The notes below the pieces were generated by a model. That model ran no database searches. It had not been told where the DNA came from and saw nothing but the letters and a program-made list of their open reading frames with translations. The translations under genes were made by a program, and so were the position numbers. This document shows, in pieces, positions 1 through 8,509 of a stretch of 64,000 nucleotides of DNA. The DNA is taken from positions 120,330-184,329 of the forward strand of contig CAIKMS010000026.1 in NCBI GenBank assembly GCA_903828595.1, given 5' to 3'. Source of the DNA: an uncultured Pseudomonadota bacterium. Its GTDB lineage: Bacteria; Pseudomonadota; Gammaproteobacteria; Steroidobacterales; Steroidobacteraceae. Each line of letters starts with the position of its first letter. Position 1 is the stretch's first letter.

Positions 1-608
1 CATGCAATGTGACATTCCGCGGACGTGTAGAAGACGGGCTGCCCGCGGGCGCCTCGAACCCCGAGCTCGGAGAATTCCGGAATCAGGTGGGTTAATGCGC
101 ATATAAGAGCGGTTGCATTAGCTTCCGACCCACCGGTTGCAAAGTGCCCGCTAGCCGGCACCAAGAGGCCTGCTCTTTTGGCAACCTGTTGAATTACATG
201 ATCTTCTATTGCTACCGGTACCGGTGAAGAGGACGAACTGGCTAGCTGAGGATTGAAGGCCCCGGAAATTCGATCTGCACATTGTGCCGGGAAGTTTGAC
301 CCTGGATTAAACAAACCAAAGTAGCGGGGGTTCCCCATTTGAACGATGCCGTGCTCAAGTGACTTAATTGTCCAACCGCACACCTCGTTGAGAGATCTTG
401 GTTCAGCAAAATCATAGGCCGCCAGTTCGACTTTAAAGGCGTCCATTTCTATCGTGGGATTGGTTGCGCCGGCTTGCACCCGCTCCAGAGCGTCTGTCAG
501 CGTTTGAGTTAGAAAACGATCTACTGATTCCTTGTCAGATCGATTTGGAAAGAGTGCTTCCACCGGACTGGGCACCGCCGGTTGGGTACCTGCTTCTACA
601 TCCAACAC
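1..608 (-). CDS. PLP-dependent group II decarboxylase, N-terminal part (cut by window edge)
   Basis: The frame is open from about 608 leftward off the window, giving some 202 codons. It contains NPRYFGLFNPGSN and, further on, SGHFATGGSEANATAL, the glycine-rich region typical of aromatic-L-amino-acid/glutamate decarboxylases (PF00282), in which the cofactor phosphate is bound. The PLP lysine and the C-terminal half lie outside the window. I chose GTG at 608 (TTG at 605 is the alternative) because it follows the metY stop by one base and has GGGAG about nine bases upstream, inside the end of metY, so translation is probably coupled to metY. The family removes the carboxyl group of an amino acid to give an amine. 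The substrate cannot be told from this half; an aromatic or a sulfur amino acid are both possible. Family call is firm, substrate is open. Confidence 0.85.
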   Translation of the reverse strand, partial: MLDVEAGTQPAVPSPVEALFPNRSDKESVDRFLTQTLTDALERVQAGATNPTIEMDAFKVELAAYDFAEPRSLNEVCGWTIKSLEHGIVQMGNPRYFGLFNPGSNFPAQCADRISGAFNPQLASSSSSPVPVAIEDHVIQQVAKRAGLLVPASGHFATGGSEANATALICALTHLIPEFSELGVRGARGQPVFYTSAECHIA

Positions 609-609
609 G

Positions 610-1896
610 TCAGATGTCTCCCATATGGGCGCTACGTATCGCCTGATCGAGATCGGCTAGAATGTCATCAATATGCTCAATGCCGATACTAAGCCGGATG
701 GACCCGGGTTTCACGCCGGCCTTTAGCTGCTCGGCTGAAGACATCTGACGATGAGTTGTCGAGGCTGGATGGCAGGCTAGCGATTTCGCGTCACCGAGGT
801 TTACCAGTCGTTTGAATAATGCCAAGGCGTTGTAAAACCGCCGACCTGCTTCCAGACCGCCCTTGATTTCAAAGGTCATCAATGAACAAGCCCGACCGCC
901 CAGGTATTTAACCACGTGTTCATGGTACGGGCTGTCAGGGAAGCCGGCATAATTGACGTGCTCAACACCGGCGTGCTGACGCAGAAAATGGGCCACTTTC
1001 AGCGCGTTTTCGGTATGCCGGTCAATTCTCAGCGCAAGAGTTTCAATGCCCTGTAGAAGAAGAAAGGCATTCATCGGAGAAAGTACAGACCCGATCGTGC
1101 GTTGGTACACGCTACGGCACCGACCAATAAACGCTGCTCGGCCATAATGCTCGGCGTACACCAATCCGTGGTAAGACTCATCAGGAGTGGTCAGCATGGA
1201 AAACTTGCTGCCGTGCGCTTGCCAGTCGAAGGTGCCGCAGTCGACGATGATCCCACCCAAGGTTGTCCCATGACCGCCCATGAATTTCGTGAGCGAATGA
1301 ACGACGACATCAGCCCCGTAGTCAACCGGCCGCACAAGAATCGGCGTTGCGACCGTATTGTCCACAATTAACGGCAAGCCATGCTTGTGAGCAACTTTGG
1401 CGATCGCCTCCAGGTCGCAAACATTGCCCGCCGGATTACCGACGGTTTCGCAAAAAACTGCACGGGTTTGTTCGTTGATCTGTGCTTCGATGTCTTCGGC
1501 GCGATCCGAGGCCGCAAAGCGAGCCGATACGCCTTGCTTGGGAAAGATGTGGGCAAAAAGGGTGTAAGTGGTTCCGTAAAGCTGCGGCACTGAGACGATG
1601 TTTGTGCCCATTTCGGTGACGTTTGCGGTCGCAAAATAAAGAGCGCTCTGCCCGGAGGCCACGCACAGGGAAGCTACCCCACCTTCTAACTCTGTGACTC
1701 GTTGCTCGAGCACAGCACTGGTAGGATTGCTAATACGAGAGTACCGGTAGCCCTCGACTTCGAGATTAAAAAGAGCGGCACCATGCTCAGCGCTATCGAA
1801 CGCGTACGCCGCAGTCTGATAGATTGGTACCGCTACGGCCTTGGTAGTCGGGTCGCACTCGAACCCCCCATGAATCGCGATGGTTTCTGGCTTCAT
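610..1896 (-). CDS. metY: O-acetylhomoserine sulfhydrylase (MetY type)
   Basis: A 428-residue Cys/Met-metabolism PLP enzyme (PF01053), full length for the MetY subfamily. The N-terminus reads ETIAIHGGFECDPTTKA, and the PLP-binding lysine is K204 in SLTKFMGGHG; YRYSRISNPTS near residue 50 and the C-terminal SIRLSIGIEHIDDILADL segment are characteristic. MetY joins O-acetylhomoserine with sulfide (or methanethiol) to give homocysteine (or methionine) in the cytoplasm. The gene is first of a two-gene operon; the downstream decarboxylase begins one base after its stop. It is divergent from the acyl-CoA synthetase at 1967, with about 70 to 100 bases between them for both promoters. No strong ribosome binding site is seen before the ATG. 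A role in a dedicated sulfur-amino-acid pathway rather than housekeeping methionine synthesis is only an inference from the neighbour. Confidence 0.93.
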   Translation of the reverse strand: MKPETIAIHGGFECDPTTKAVAVPIYQTAAYAFDSAEHGAALFNLEVEGYRYSRISNPTSAVLEQRVTELEGGVASLCVASGQSALYFATANVTEMGTNIVSVPQLYGTTYTLFAHIFPKQGVSARFAASDRAEDIEAQINEQTRAVFCETVGNPAGNVCDLEAIAKVAHKHGLPLIVDNTVATPILVRPVDYGADVVVHSLTKFMGGHGTTLGGIIVDCGTFDWQAHGSKFSMLTTPDESYHGLVYAEHYGRAAFIGRCRSVYQRTIGSVLSPMNAFLLLQGIETLALRIDRHTENALKVAHFLRQHAGVEHVNYAGFPDSPYHEHVVKYLGGRACSLMTFEIKGGLEAGRRFYNALALFKRLVNLGDAKSLACHPASTTHRQMSSAEQLKAGVKPGSIRLSIGIEHIDDILADLDQAIRSAHMGDI

Positions 1897-1966
1897 TGTC
1901 TGGTAGTTCTAAGGTTTGACTGGTTAAGCAGTCTATCGCGAAAGCGTTACGTATTCGTGCTACGGT

Positions 1967-3796
1967 TTGCATATTCAGCGTAAGGGTTTTGACATATCCG
2001 TGGATGCATCACCGCAATTAACGAGTCGTAATTCGGCACAGTCTTGGATCCGTGCCTTAAGTCGGCTTGCTGTCTTAAAGGAAGATAACACTCTCACTCT
2101 GGCCTGCCTTTTGGAGCGTGTGGCAGCAATCCAGCCTGACGCCGAAGCGCTTACCGATGAGCTTCATAGTGTGACTTTTGCGCAGATGCTGCACCTGATT
2201 AATAGCTACGCGACTTATGCGTCCCGGCAATCTTTGAAGAGTGGCGATGTCGTAGGGTTGTTGATGGACAACTGCGTTCAGTACGGAGCCATTTGGATTG
2301 GGTTGAATCGATTGGGCGTCAAAGTCGCACTATTAAACACTCATTTAGCAAATGAAGCGCTGGTGCACTGTATCGAAGCAGTAAAGCCGAGCGTGCTGAT
2401 TTACGGATCGCGTTTTGAAGCGGTGGTGAAAGCCATTCAGCCGTCATTGAGTGAACCGGTTGCGTTATGGTCTGATGGTCCTAAGGAGCCTATGGCTTGT
2501 TCCATAGCTGCATATAATGCAAGCGAAACGCAAAGTTTAAGTTCGTTCGCAGAAAAGCTGCGCCCCTCACAAGACTCCACAGCCCTGTACATCTATACAT
2601 CAGGCACAAGTGGACTACCTAAGGCCGCTGAAATCTCGCACCACCGCGTGATGCAGTGGGCCCTTTGGTTTTGCGGAATCATGAACGTTAAGGCAACTGA
2701 CCGCATGTACAATTGCCTGCCGCTTTATCACAGTGTAGGTGGGGTGGTAGCTCTAGGAGCCACGCTAGTCGGTGGCGGTACGGTCGTGCTACGCAGGAAG
2801 TTTTCGGCAACGGATTTCTGGGCCGATGTACAACGAGAGCGCTGCACCCTGTTCCAGTACATTGGGGAGTTGTGCCGTTATTTGATTAATATGCCGCCAT
2901 CCCCTAGCGATGGTGAGCATCAGTTGCGCCTTTGTTGTGGAAATGGTTTACGAGCTGACGTTTGGTCGGGCTTTAAAGATAGATTTAAAATACCAAGCAT
3001 CCTTGAGTATTACGCGGCTACTGAGGGTACTTTCTCTTTGTACAATTGCGAAGAAAAAGTCGGTTCGATAGGGCGTATTCCTCCTTTTTTGCAGCAGACA
3101 TTGCGGGTGGAACTTATCCAGCACGATTCGCTTACTGCCACACCGACGCGGGACTCAGCGGGGCATTGTGTACGAGTAGAGGTTAATCAACCTGGTGAAG
3201 CCATCGGGCTTGTGTCAAATTCCGGATCCAGTCGCATGACCCGATTTGAGGGATATACCGACGCCGCTGCATCAGAAAAAAAGTTACTGCGCAATGTGTT
3301 TGAGATCGGTGACTGTTGGTATCGAACCGGCGATTTAATGCGAAGAGACGAGCAGGGCTTCTTTTATTTTGTCGATCGAGTCGGTGATACCTTCCGTTGG
3401 AAGGGTGAGAATGTGTCGACGGCGGAAGTCGAACTGGCGATCCAAAAAACAGCAGGTGTCTTAGCCGCGGTGGTCTATGGAGTCACTGTTCCGCGTTCTG
3501 ACGGTCGAGCGGGGATGGCTGCCCTCCAGGTTGGTCCGGACTTTAGTTTGGGCGTCCTGGTGAGTAGTTTGGATGGAAGCCTTCCAGCTTATGCGAGGCC
3601 GGTCTTTTTACGCCTGATAGAGCAGTTTGAGGTCACGGGCACCTTCAAAACCAAGAAGGGTCATCTGCAAGATGAGGGCTTTGATCGTGTGATTGGGGAT
3701 GACGCTGTGTATCTTTTTGACAATCAAACGCACACCTACGCTCTTTTAGATGAACAGCGTAAAGCTCTGTTATACAGCGGAGCTATTCGCCTTTAG
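1967..3796 (+). CDS. FATP-like (very-)long-chain acyl-CoA synthetase
   Basis: An AMP-binding-domain protein (PF00501) of about 600 residues. The phosphate-binding loop is YIYTSGTSGLPKAAE near residue 208, the adenine region is YYAATEGT, and YRTGDLMRRDEQGFFYFVDR followed by GDTFRWKGENVSTAEVE is the FATP/SLC27-like version of the hinge and C-terminal domain. The family activates long-chain or unusual fatty acids to acyl-CoA, often coupled to uptake. The start is uncertain: TTG at 1967 has no good ribosome binding site, while GTG at 2000 has AAGGG about 13 bases upstream. It converges on the SDR gene, with only eight bases between the two ends. It may supply acyl groups to the ACP operon opposite, but this is inference. 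Confidence 0.88.
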   Translation: MHIQRKGFDISVDASPQLTSRNSAQSWIRALSRLAVLKEDNTLTLACLLERVAAIQPDAEALTDELHSVTFAQMLHLINSYATYASRQSLKSGDVVGLLMDNCVQYGAIWIGLNRLGVKVALLNTHLANEALVHCIEAVKPSVLIYGSRFEAVVKAIQPSLSEPVALWSDGPKEPMACSIAAYNASETQSLSSFAEKLRPSQDSTALYIYTSGTSGLPKAAEISHHRVMQWALWFCGIMNVKATDRMYNCLPLYHSVGGVVALGATLVGGGTVVLRRKFSATDFWADVQRERCTLFQYIGELCRYLINMPPSPSDGEHQLRLCCGNGLRADVWSGFKDRFKIPSILEYYAATEGTFSLYNCEEKVGSIGRIPPFLQQTLRVELIQHDSLTATPTRDSAGHCVRVEVNQPGEAIGLVSNSGSSRMTRFEGYTDAAASEKKLLRNVFEIGDCWYRTGDLMRRDEQGFFYFVDRVGDTFRWKGENVSTAEVELAIQKTAGVLAAVVYGVTVPRSDGRAGMAALQVGPDFSLGVLVSSLDGSLPAYARPVFLRLIEQFEVTGTFKTKKGHLQDEGFDRVIGDDAVYLFDNQTHTYALLDEQRKALLYSGAIRL

Positions 3797-3804
3797 TGCT
3801 TTGC

Positions 3805-4539
3805 TTAGGCAGTGCTTCCAGCGTCAATGGTCAGATCGATGCCGGTGATATTCCGTCCACCATCGCCTAATAAGAACTCTACAGATCTGGCAACATCTAC
3901 AGGATCCGCTAAGCGACGCAGTGCACTGCGTCCTATGATGCGCGAACGGTCAGCTTCGCTCATGACGCTGGTCAGATCAGTATCGATAAAGCCAGGAGAA
4001 ATCGTGTTGACCGTAACATTAAACGGACCAACTTCGCGTGCTAGCGAACGCGTGAATCCTTGCAGAGACGCCTTGGTGGCGCTGTAGACGGATAGGGCAT
4101 TAAAGCCATTCAGCGCTACAATTGACGCGATATTAATGATTCGGCCTTCTCGTGCGGCCATCATGGAGCGCACGATATATTTTGAAATGATTATCGGTGA
4201 GACAGAATTAAGTCGGAACAGCGCTTCGATATCTCGATCCATGGTTACGCCTAGTACGCCGCCTTTGCCGGCGCCAGCGTTGTTCACTAGGCCATACGCT
4301 GGACCAAATTCGTGTTTTAAGCTCCGTAGAAGCTCAGGAATGGCGGCAAGATCGGTCAGATCCAGCGAACGAAACTCGACGGCACCAATCGAAGTTGACT
4401 TTGCTTTTTCTCGGAGCTCTTCAAGTTGTTCCGAGTTATTTCGAGCGATCGCTAGAACGCGATATCCCTGGCTTGATAAGCGCTCTGCAATGGCCAAGCC
4501 GATTCCGCGACTGGCTCCGGTTACGATGACGTTACGCAT
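3805..4539 (-). CDS. Short-chain dehydrogenase/reductase, FabG-like
   Basis: A 244-residue classical SDR. The NAD(P)-binding motif is VTGASRGIG at residues 6-14, followed by VNNAGAG, the catalytic serine region NIASIVALNGF and YSATK with the catalytic tyrosine and lysine. FabG-type enzymes reduce 3-oxoacyl groups held on ACP or CoA. I start at the ATG at 4539, which opens directly with MRNVIVTGASRG; this overlaps the last eight bases of the ligase gene, a sign of coupled translation. The frame stays open upstream inside the ligase gene, but that extension does not look like SDR sequence. It is the third gene of an operon with an acyl carrier protein and an adenylating ligase, so an ACP-bound substrate is the likely target. 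The exact substrate is unknown. Confidence 0.9.
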   Translation of the reverse strand: MRNVIVTGASRGIGLAIAERLSSQGYRVLAIARNNSEQLEELREKAKSTSIGAVEFRSLDLTDLAAIPELLRSLKHEFGPAYGLVNNAGAGKGGVLGVTMDRDIEALFRLNSVSPIIISKYIVRSMMAAREGRIINIASIVALNGFNALSVYSATKASLQGFTRSLAREVGPFNVTVNTISPGFIDTDLTSVMSEADRSRIIGRSALRRLADPVDVARSVEFLLGDGGRNITGIDLTIDAGSTA

Positions 4540-5914
4540 GGGGGCGCACCAGTTTTCCTGTGGGATTAACGGCCAATTGAGGCACAAAGCGCATCACCGC
4601 CGGCACTTTATGCGGCGCCAGAGTATCGCGGCATCGCGCTAAGAGTTCGTCCTTGATAGCCAGCTCATCGGTAGGGCTGTATTGACTGGAGTCCTTTAGA
4701 ACGACGTCAGCTGCGACTAACGCGCCGACGATAGGGCTCTTACGCGAGTAAACCAGTGACAGATGCACTCGTGGATCCTTGTTCAGTAACGCTTCTACTT
4801 CCTCGGGATGGACTTTGAGTCCGCCGATGTTTATCACACCGGTCTTTCTTCCTCTAAAATGGTAGCGGCCGTCTAACAGCTCAACCAGATCACCGGTATC
4901 GACAAAGCTATCGGCGCCGATAATTGCCTCTGTATCCTGACCGAGGTAATGCCTTGCATTCCGTTGCGATTTGATACGTAACGTGCCGTCAACGACGCGT
5001 AATTCAACGGGTCTGTGCGGATCATTGACGTATTCCATCGGGAATCCCGCCAGTCCGTCTGTCACCTCAAATCCAACACCGGCCTCGGTGGAGGCAAACG
5101 CGTGTGAGATTGCGGCTTTCGGGAAGGTTGCTTTTAGATGATCCAGAATCGATTGATCCGCAATTTCACCAGACAGTCGTATGTAATGGGGCGAGATGAC
5201 CCGAGCCTGGCCAGTCATTAAAACACCGCGCCAGTGCGACGGCGTACCGGAGATGTGCGTTACCTGGTGGGTACTGACACGGCTTAAAAAACTATGGGTA
5301 GGCTCATGCGGGCTGGTCAGGACTAATGGCGTTTGGCTTATTAGGGCCCGCAGTAGTATTTGCAGCCCGCCATACCGACGCACATCATAAAACGTACTCC
5401 AGATCACGACTTCGGTATGGTCACGTCGTGCGGGGAGGCCTCCGGCGAGGCTTTCGACGCTGTGACTCACCAATTTAGGTAACCCGGAGGTACCAGAGGT
5501 CAGTAGTACCCACTCCGTGTCAATATTTTTCTGGGTCGTCGGAAGGTTGACCTGTGGCGCCAGTTTTTCGAGAAGCTTGATCGTTGCAACCGGAAGCTCG
5601 GATAACAGCTGCGTATCGAAAATAACGAGCTGTGCCTCTGCAGTTTTGACCACACTCAACAGTTGCTCACTCGTGAGGTCGGCTGTTGCCAGAGTTATTC
5701 GCCTGGCAATTCCATCAAGTTGCATAGCGGTTGCGGCGGTCAGCAGGTGGTCGCTTGTGTAGAAAAGCACCGACCGATCGGTCATTTGCGCAATATCGAC
5801 GGGTAAAAAACTGTGCGTGGTTAGGTCACCTATCGGTACAGTTCGGTCGCGGCCTATCAGTGAGGCGGCAGGGACTCCCTGTGCATCCACCAGCGCTGTC
5901 CACAGGCTGCGCAT
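4532..5914 (-). CDS. Adenylate-forming acyl/aminoacyl ligase (AMP-binding)
   Basis: A 460-residue ANL-superfamily enzyme, shorter than most acyl-CoA synthetases. The phosphate loop is LLTSGTSGLPKLVS at about residues 137-150; FASTEAGVG is the adenine motif; DTGDLVELLDGRYHFRGRK and INIGGLKVHPEEVE form the hinge; and the final catalytic lysine is in NPTGKLVR at the very C-terminus. It activates a carboxylic acid with ATP. The ATG follows the stop of the acyl carrier protein gene with no gap, so the natural acceptor is probably the phosphopantetheine arm of that carrier, as for stand-alone acyl-ACP or DltA-like ligases. Free CoA as acceptor cannot be excluded. Substrate unknown. Confidence 0.85.
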   Translation of the reverse strand: MRSLWTALVDAQGVPAASLIGRDRTVPIGDLTTHSFLPVDIAQMTDRSVLFYTSDHLLTAATAMQLDGIARRITLATADLTSEQLLSVVKTAEAQLVIFDTQLLSELPVATIKLLEKLAPQVNLPTTQKNIDTEWVLLTSGTSGLPKLVSHSVESLAGGLPARRDHTEVVIWSTFYDVRRYGGLQILLRALISQTPLVLTSPHEPTHSFLSRVSTHQVTHISGTPSHWRGVLMTGQARVISPHYIRLSGEIADQSILDHLKATFPKAAISHAFASTEAGVGFEVTDGLAGFPMEYVNDPHRPVELRVVDGTLRIKSQRNARHYLGQDTEAIIGADSFVDTGDLVELLDGRYHFRGRKTGVINIGGLKVHPEEVEALLNKDPRVHLSLVYSRKSPIVGALVAADVVLKDSSQYSPTDELAIKDELLARCRDTLAPHKVPAVMRFVPQLAVNPTGKLVRPHA

Positions 5915-6160
5915 TTATTTGTTGGCAGATTCGTACAATTTGACGAAGTCACCAAAAGTGACGGGGAACTCCACCCACTCGGCAGCGCTGAATGGGTCCA
6001 GACCTAAAGAGTCCTCCAGCGTGGTCACAATGATGGCAAAGCTCAGCGAGTCAAGTCCGGACTGGGTCAAGGGCAGGCTGTCGTTTAGCGCGACTAATGT
6101 CCTGCCCTGGTCTTTTGCGACCTGGTGGAATGTGGTTTCGATCGTATCGCGAATGGACAT
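5915..6160 (-). CDS. Stand-alone acyl carrier protein
   Basis: An 81-residue acidic protein with the phosphopantetheine attachment motif SGLDSLSFAII, the modified serine being S38. Length and helical pattern fit a PF00550 carrier. It is not the housekeeping acpP type, whose motif is DSLDTVE-like, and it is not beside fab genes. It leads an operon; its stop codon touches the start of the adenylating ligase, and an SDR follows. The three together look like a unit that loads an acid onto the carrier and then reduces it. The promoter must lie in the 240 bases shared with the divergent peptidase gene at 6400. Partner enzymes that release or condense the acyl group are not present next to it. Confidence 0.88.
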   Translation of the reverse strand: MSIRDTIETTFHQVAKDQGRTLVALNDSLPLTQSGLDSLSFAIIVTTLEDSLGLDPFSAAEWVEFPVTFGDFVKLYESANK

Positions 6161-6284
6161 GGTGGTGCCTTTGTAACCCGAGGTTTCGATGGTCGCATTA
6201 TGGGGTATCCATGCGACAGTTTTGGGTACTGCTACGCAGAATGCGCAGCTTATGCTCGGGTGAGTTAGGCTATGGACATACTCC

Positions 6285-6299
6285 CTGAGGTGCCCTCAG
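6285..6299. promoter_or_regulatory. Inverted repeat in the divergent acp / pip promoter region
   Basis: CTGAGG-TGC-CCTCAG forms a perfect six-base inverted repeat with a three-base spacer, roughly midway between the acyl carrier protein gene (minus) and the proline iminopeptidase gene (plus). It could be an operator for either side or a chance hairpin. Nothing else in 6161-6399 looks coding. Confidence 0.25.
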
Positions 6300-6399
6300 T
6301 TGCAGTGCGGCAAATTTAGCCGCCGCGCCCATTGAATTCGAGCCACTGGCTTAGAACTGGACGTAGACCTAGACTCAGGGAGGGGCGTAGTTCTAGCCG

Positions 6400-7458
6400 A
6401 TGGAGAGACCGATGGTAACCTCGCGATTAAGCAAAAACCCCTCTGCCCGAACAAAGGGTCGCTCAGTGCAGACGTCGTTGGGTTCGACTAAAGCCCGAGC
6501 GCCAGCAGTTCGCAAGCTGTACCCGGCTATTGAGCCCTACCGCACCGGGCATCTCAAAGTGGGTAGCGGACACCGGCTTTATTTTGAGGAAAGTGGCAAT
6601 CCCAATGGCAAGCCGGTGGTTTTCCTTCACGGCGGTCCAGGCGGGGGCACGTCGCCAAAAATGCGCCAGTTTTTTAACCCAAAGCGGTATCGGATCGTCC
6701 TTTTTGACCAACGTGGTTGCGGAAAGAGTACGCCCCACGCCAGTTTGGTTGACAACACAACCTGGCACCTGGTCACTGATATGGAAAAACTGCGCGTTCA
6801 TCTGGGCATAGAACGATGGCAGGTTTTTGGCGGTTCCTGGGGTGCAACCTTAGCGCTAGCCTATTCACAAACCCATCCGGAACGTGTGACAGAGATTATT
6901 TTGCGTGGCATTTTTATGCTGCGTCGGTGGGAAATTAACTGGTTTTACCAAGATGCGGGTGGCGCAGCGGCGTTATTTCCCGATTACTGGCAGCAGTATG
7001 TCGATGAAATTCCATCCGATGAGCGCGATGATATGGTGCATGCCTACTACCAGCGCCTGACTAGCCGGCATCGTCCCACTCTGATTTCGGCTGCTAAGGC
7101 CTGGTCCCGTTGGGAGGCAGCGACCAGCTACCTTCGTATTAATCCCGATTATGTCGATCAATTTGATGACCCTGGCTATGCCGCAGCCTTTGCGCGTATT
7201 GAGTGCCACTACTTTATGAACGGCGGTTTTATGCGCACCGATGAGCAGTTATTAGAGGATGCGCATCGAATACGCCATATCCCTGGAGTCATCGTTCAGG
7301 GTCGCTACGATGTGGTTTGTCCGATGCGCAGTGCTTGGGATCTACACTGCGCATGGCCTGAGGCGCAATTGCGCATTGTATCCGATGCTGGACATGCGGC
7401 CTTTGAGGCTGGAACGTTGAGTGAATTAGTTGCTGCCACCGATCGTTTCTCGAGATGA
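6400..7458 (+). CDS. pip: Proline iminopeptidase (S33 family)
   Basis: An alpha/beta-hydrolase of 352 residues that removes N-terminal proline from peptides. After a 40-residue polar, low-complexity N-terminus the family core begins LYPAIEPYRTGHL. The oxyanion region is LHGGPGGG, followed by LFDQRGCGKSTPH; the nucleophile serine is in FGGSWGATLAL (about residue 146), the acid in GRYDVVCP and the histidine in SDAGHAAFE. The ATG at 6400 and the in-frame ATG at 6412 are both possible; the latter has GGAG six bases upstream. The basic N-terminal extension is unusual for the family and may be a mis-chosen start. First of three consecutive hydrolase-fold genes on this strand. Confidence 0.92.
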   Translation: MERPMVTSRLSKNPSARTKGRSVQTSLGSTKARAPAVRKLYPAIEPYRTGHLKVGSGHRLYFEESGNPNGKPVVFLHGGPGGGTSPKMRQFFNPKRYRIVLFDQRGCGKSTPHASLVDNTTWHLVTDMEKLRVHLGIERWQVFGGSWGATLALAYSQTHPERVTEIILRGIFMLRRWEINWFYQDAGGAAALFPDYWQQYVDEIPSDERDDMVHAYYQRLTSRHRPTLISAAKAWSRWEAATSYLRINPDYVDQFDDPGYAAAFARIECHYFMNGGFMRTDEQLLEDAHRIRHIPGVIVQGRYDVVCPMRSAWDLHCAWPEAQLRIVSDAGHAAFEAGTLSELVAATDRFSR

Positions 7459-7540
7459 TTTTTATCGATCAGTGTCGGAGTCATTAACGTTGGTGGCATG
7501 CCTGCCGTGTCAGCCCTAAACAAGAAGGAAGACTTTCGAG

Positions 7541-8479
7541 ATGTTTAAGCACGATATCGTGGGAAATTGGCTGTGGCGCAACTTCATTCGCGGAGCCTTG
7601 CTGTTTTTTCTTATGGTCTCGGTGGCACCGGCGGACGTAACGCCGATCAATCTTGATAGTTTTGATGCCGCTAAGAAAAGCGTGCAGCTGCCGAATGGGG
7701 AAAAATTGGCCTATGTGGAAATGGGCGCAAGAACCGGGTCTCCGGTGATATTAATTCACGGTTACACCGACAACGCGCGGGACTGGGTGCCTCTGGTGCC
7801 TTATCTAAATAGCGGTCTGCGTTTAATACTGGTGGATATTCGTGGCCATGGTCAATCCAGTAAGCCGGAGTGTTGCTACACACGATTAGATTTTGCGTAC
7901 GACATCAAATTACTGATGGATGCACTACAGATACCAAAAGCCGATGTTGTCGGTCACTCGTTGGGAAGTATCATCTGCCAGACGCTGGCCGAGGACTGGC
8001 CTGACCGCGTTAACCGCGTGGTGTTGATTTCTTCGAGTGGAGGTCCACGCCCGGGTAGTAAACCGCACAAGCCTGAATTCGATTTTGCTGCTGAGATCCG
8101 TAAGCTTAAGGAGCCTATCGATCCCGACTCACCCTTTATGGTCGCCTGGTGGGATTCGCCGACACCGGTGGATGCAGATTTCATTCGCCGGCAACGTAAA
8201 GATGCGGCGGGCATTCCCTTATCCATTTGGCTGGCCATTCTCGATCAGGATATTTTGGGTGCCGATTTACAGCGCACGCTACCCCGACTTAAAGCTCCCA
8301 CCTTGCTTATTTGGGGCGAGAAAGATCCCATTATTGAAGAGGAGGGGCGCCAGACGCTTCGTGCCGCGCTGCCGGCAGCGCAGACCAAAGTTTTTGCGGG
8401 CCTTGGCCACAATCCATTCTGGGAGAATCCCGCGGCGGTTGCTGACGTAGTCAACACGTTTTTGCTGTCACAGCGCTAG
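7541..8479 (+). CDS. Exported alpha/beta hydrolase
   Basis: A 312-residue protein with an N-terminal hydrophobic segment (GALLFFLMVSVAPA) that looks like a signal peptide, so the enzyme is likely periplasmic or secreted. The fold is clear: LIHGYTDNARDW (oxyanion), VDIRGHGQSSKP, nucleophile serine in VVGHSLGSIICQ, the acid in LIWGEKDPIIEEE and the histidine in GLGHNPFWENP. Substrate class (ester, lactone, peptide or epoxide) cannot be told from these motifs. GAAGGA lies about eleven bases before the ATG. It stands 82 bases after pip and 30 bases before the putative esterase gene, probably one transcript. Confidence 0.85.
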   Translation: MFKHDIVGNWLWRNFIRGALLFFLMVSVAPADVTPINLDSFDAAKKSVQLPNGEKLAYVEMGARTGSPVILIHGYTDNARDWVPLVPYLNSGLRLILVDIRGHGQSSKPECCYTRLDFAYDIKLLMDALQIPKADVVGHSLGSIICQTLAEDWPDRVNRVVLISSSGGPRPGSKPHKPEFDFAAEIRKLKEPIDPDSPFMVAWWDSPTPVDADFIRRQRKDAAGIPLSIWLAILDQDILGADLQRTLPRLKAPTLLIWGEKDPIIEEEGRQTLRAALPAAQTKVFAGLGHNPFWENPAAVADVVNTFLLSQR

Positions 8480-8509
8480 TCGCTAGCGAATCAGATCGAG
8501 GATTACCAA

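Noticed and set aside
4136..4642. Open frame of 168 codons on the plus strand
   Set aside because: It lies antisense to the SDR gene and the end of the ligase gene, both with clear motifs; its own product is serine/arginine-rich without family likeness.
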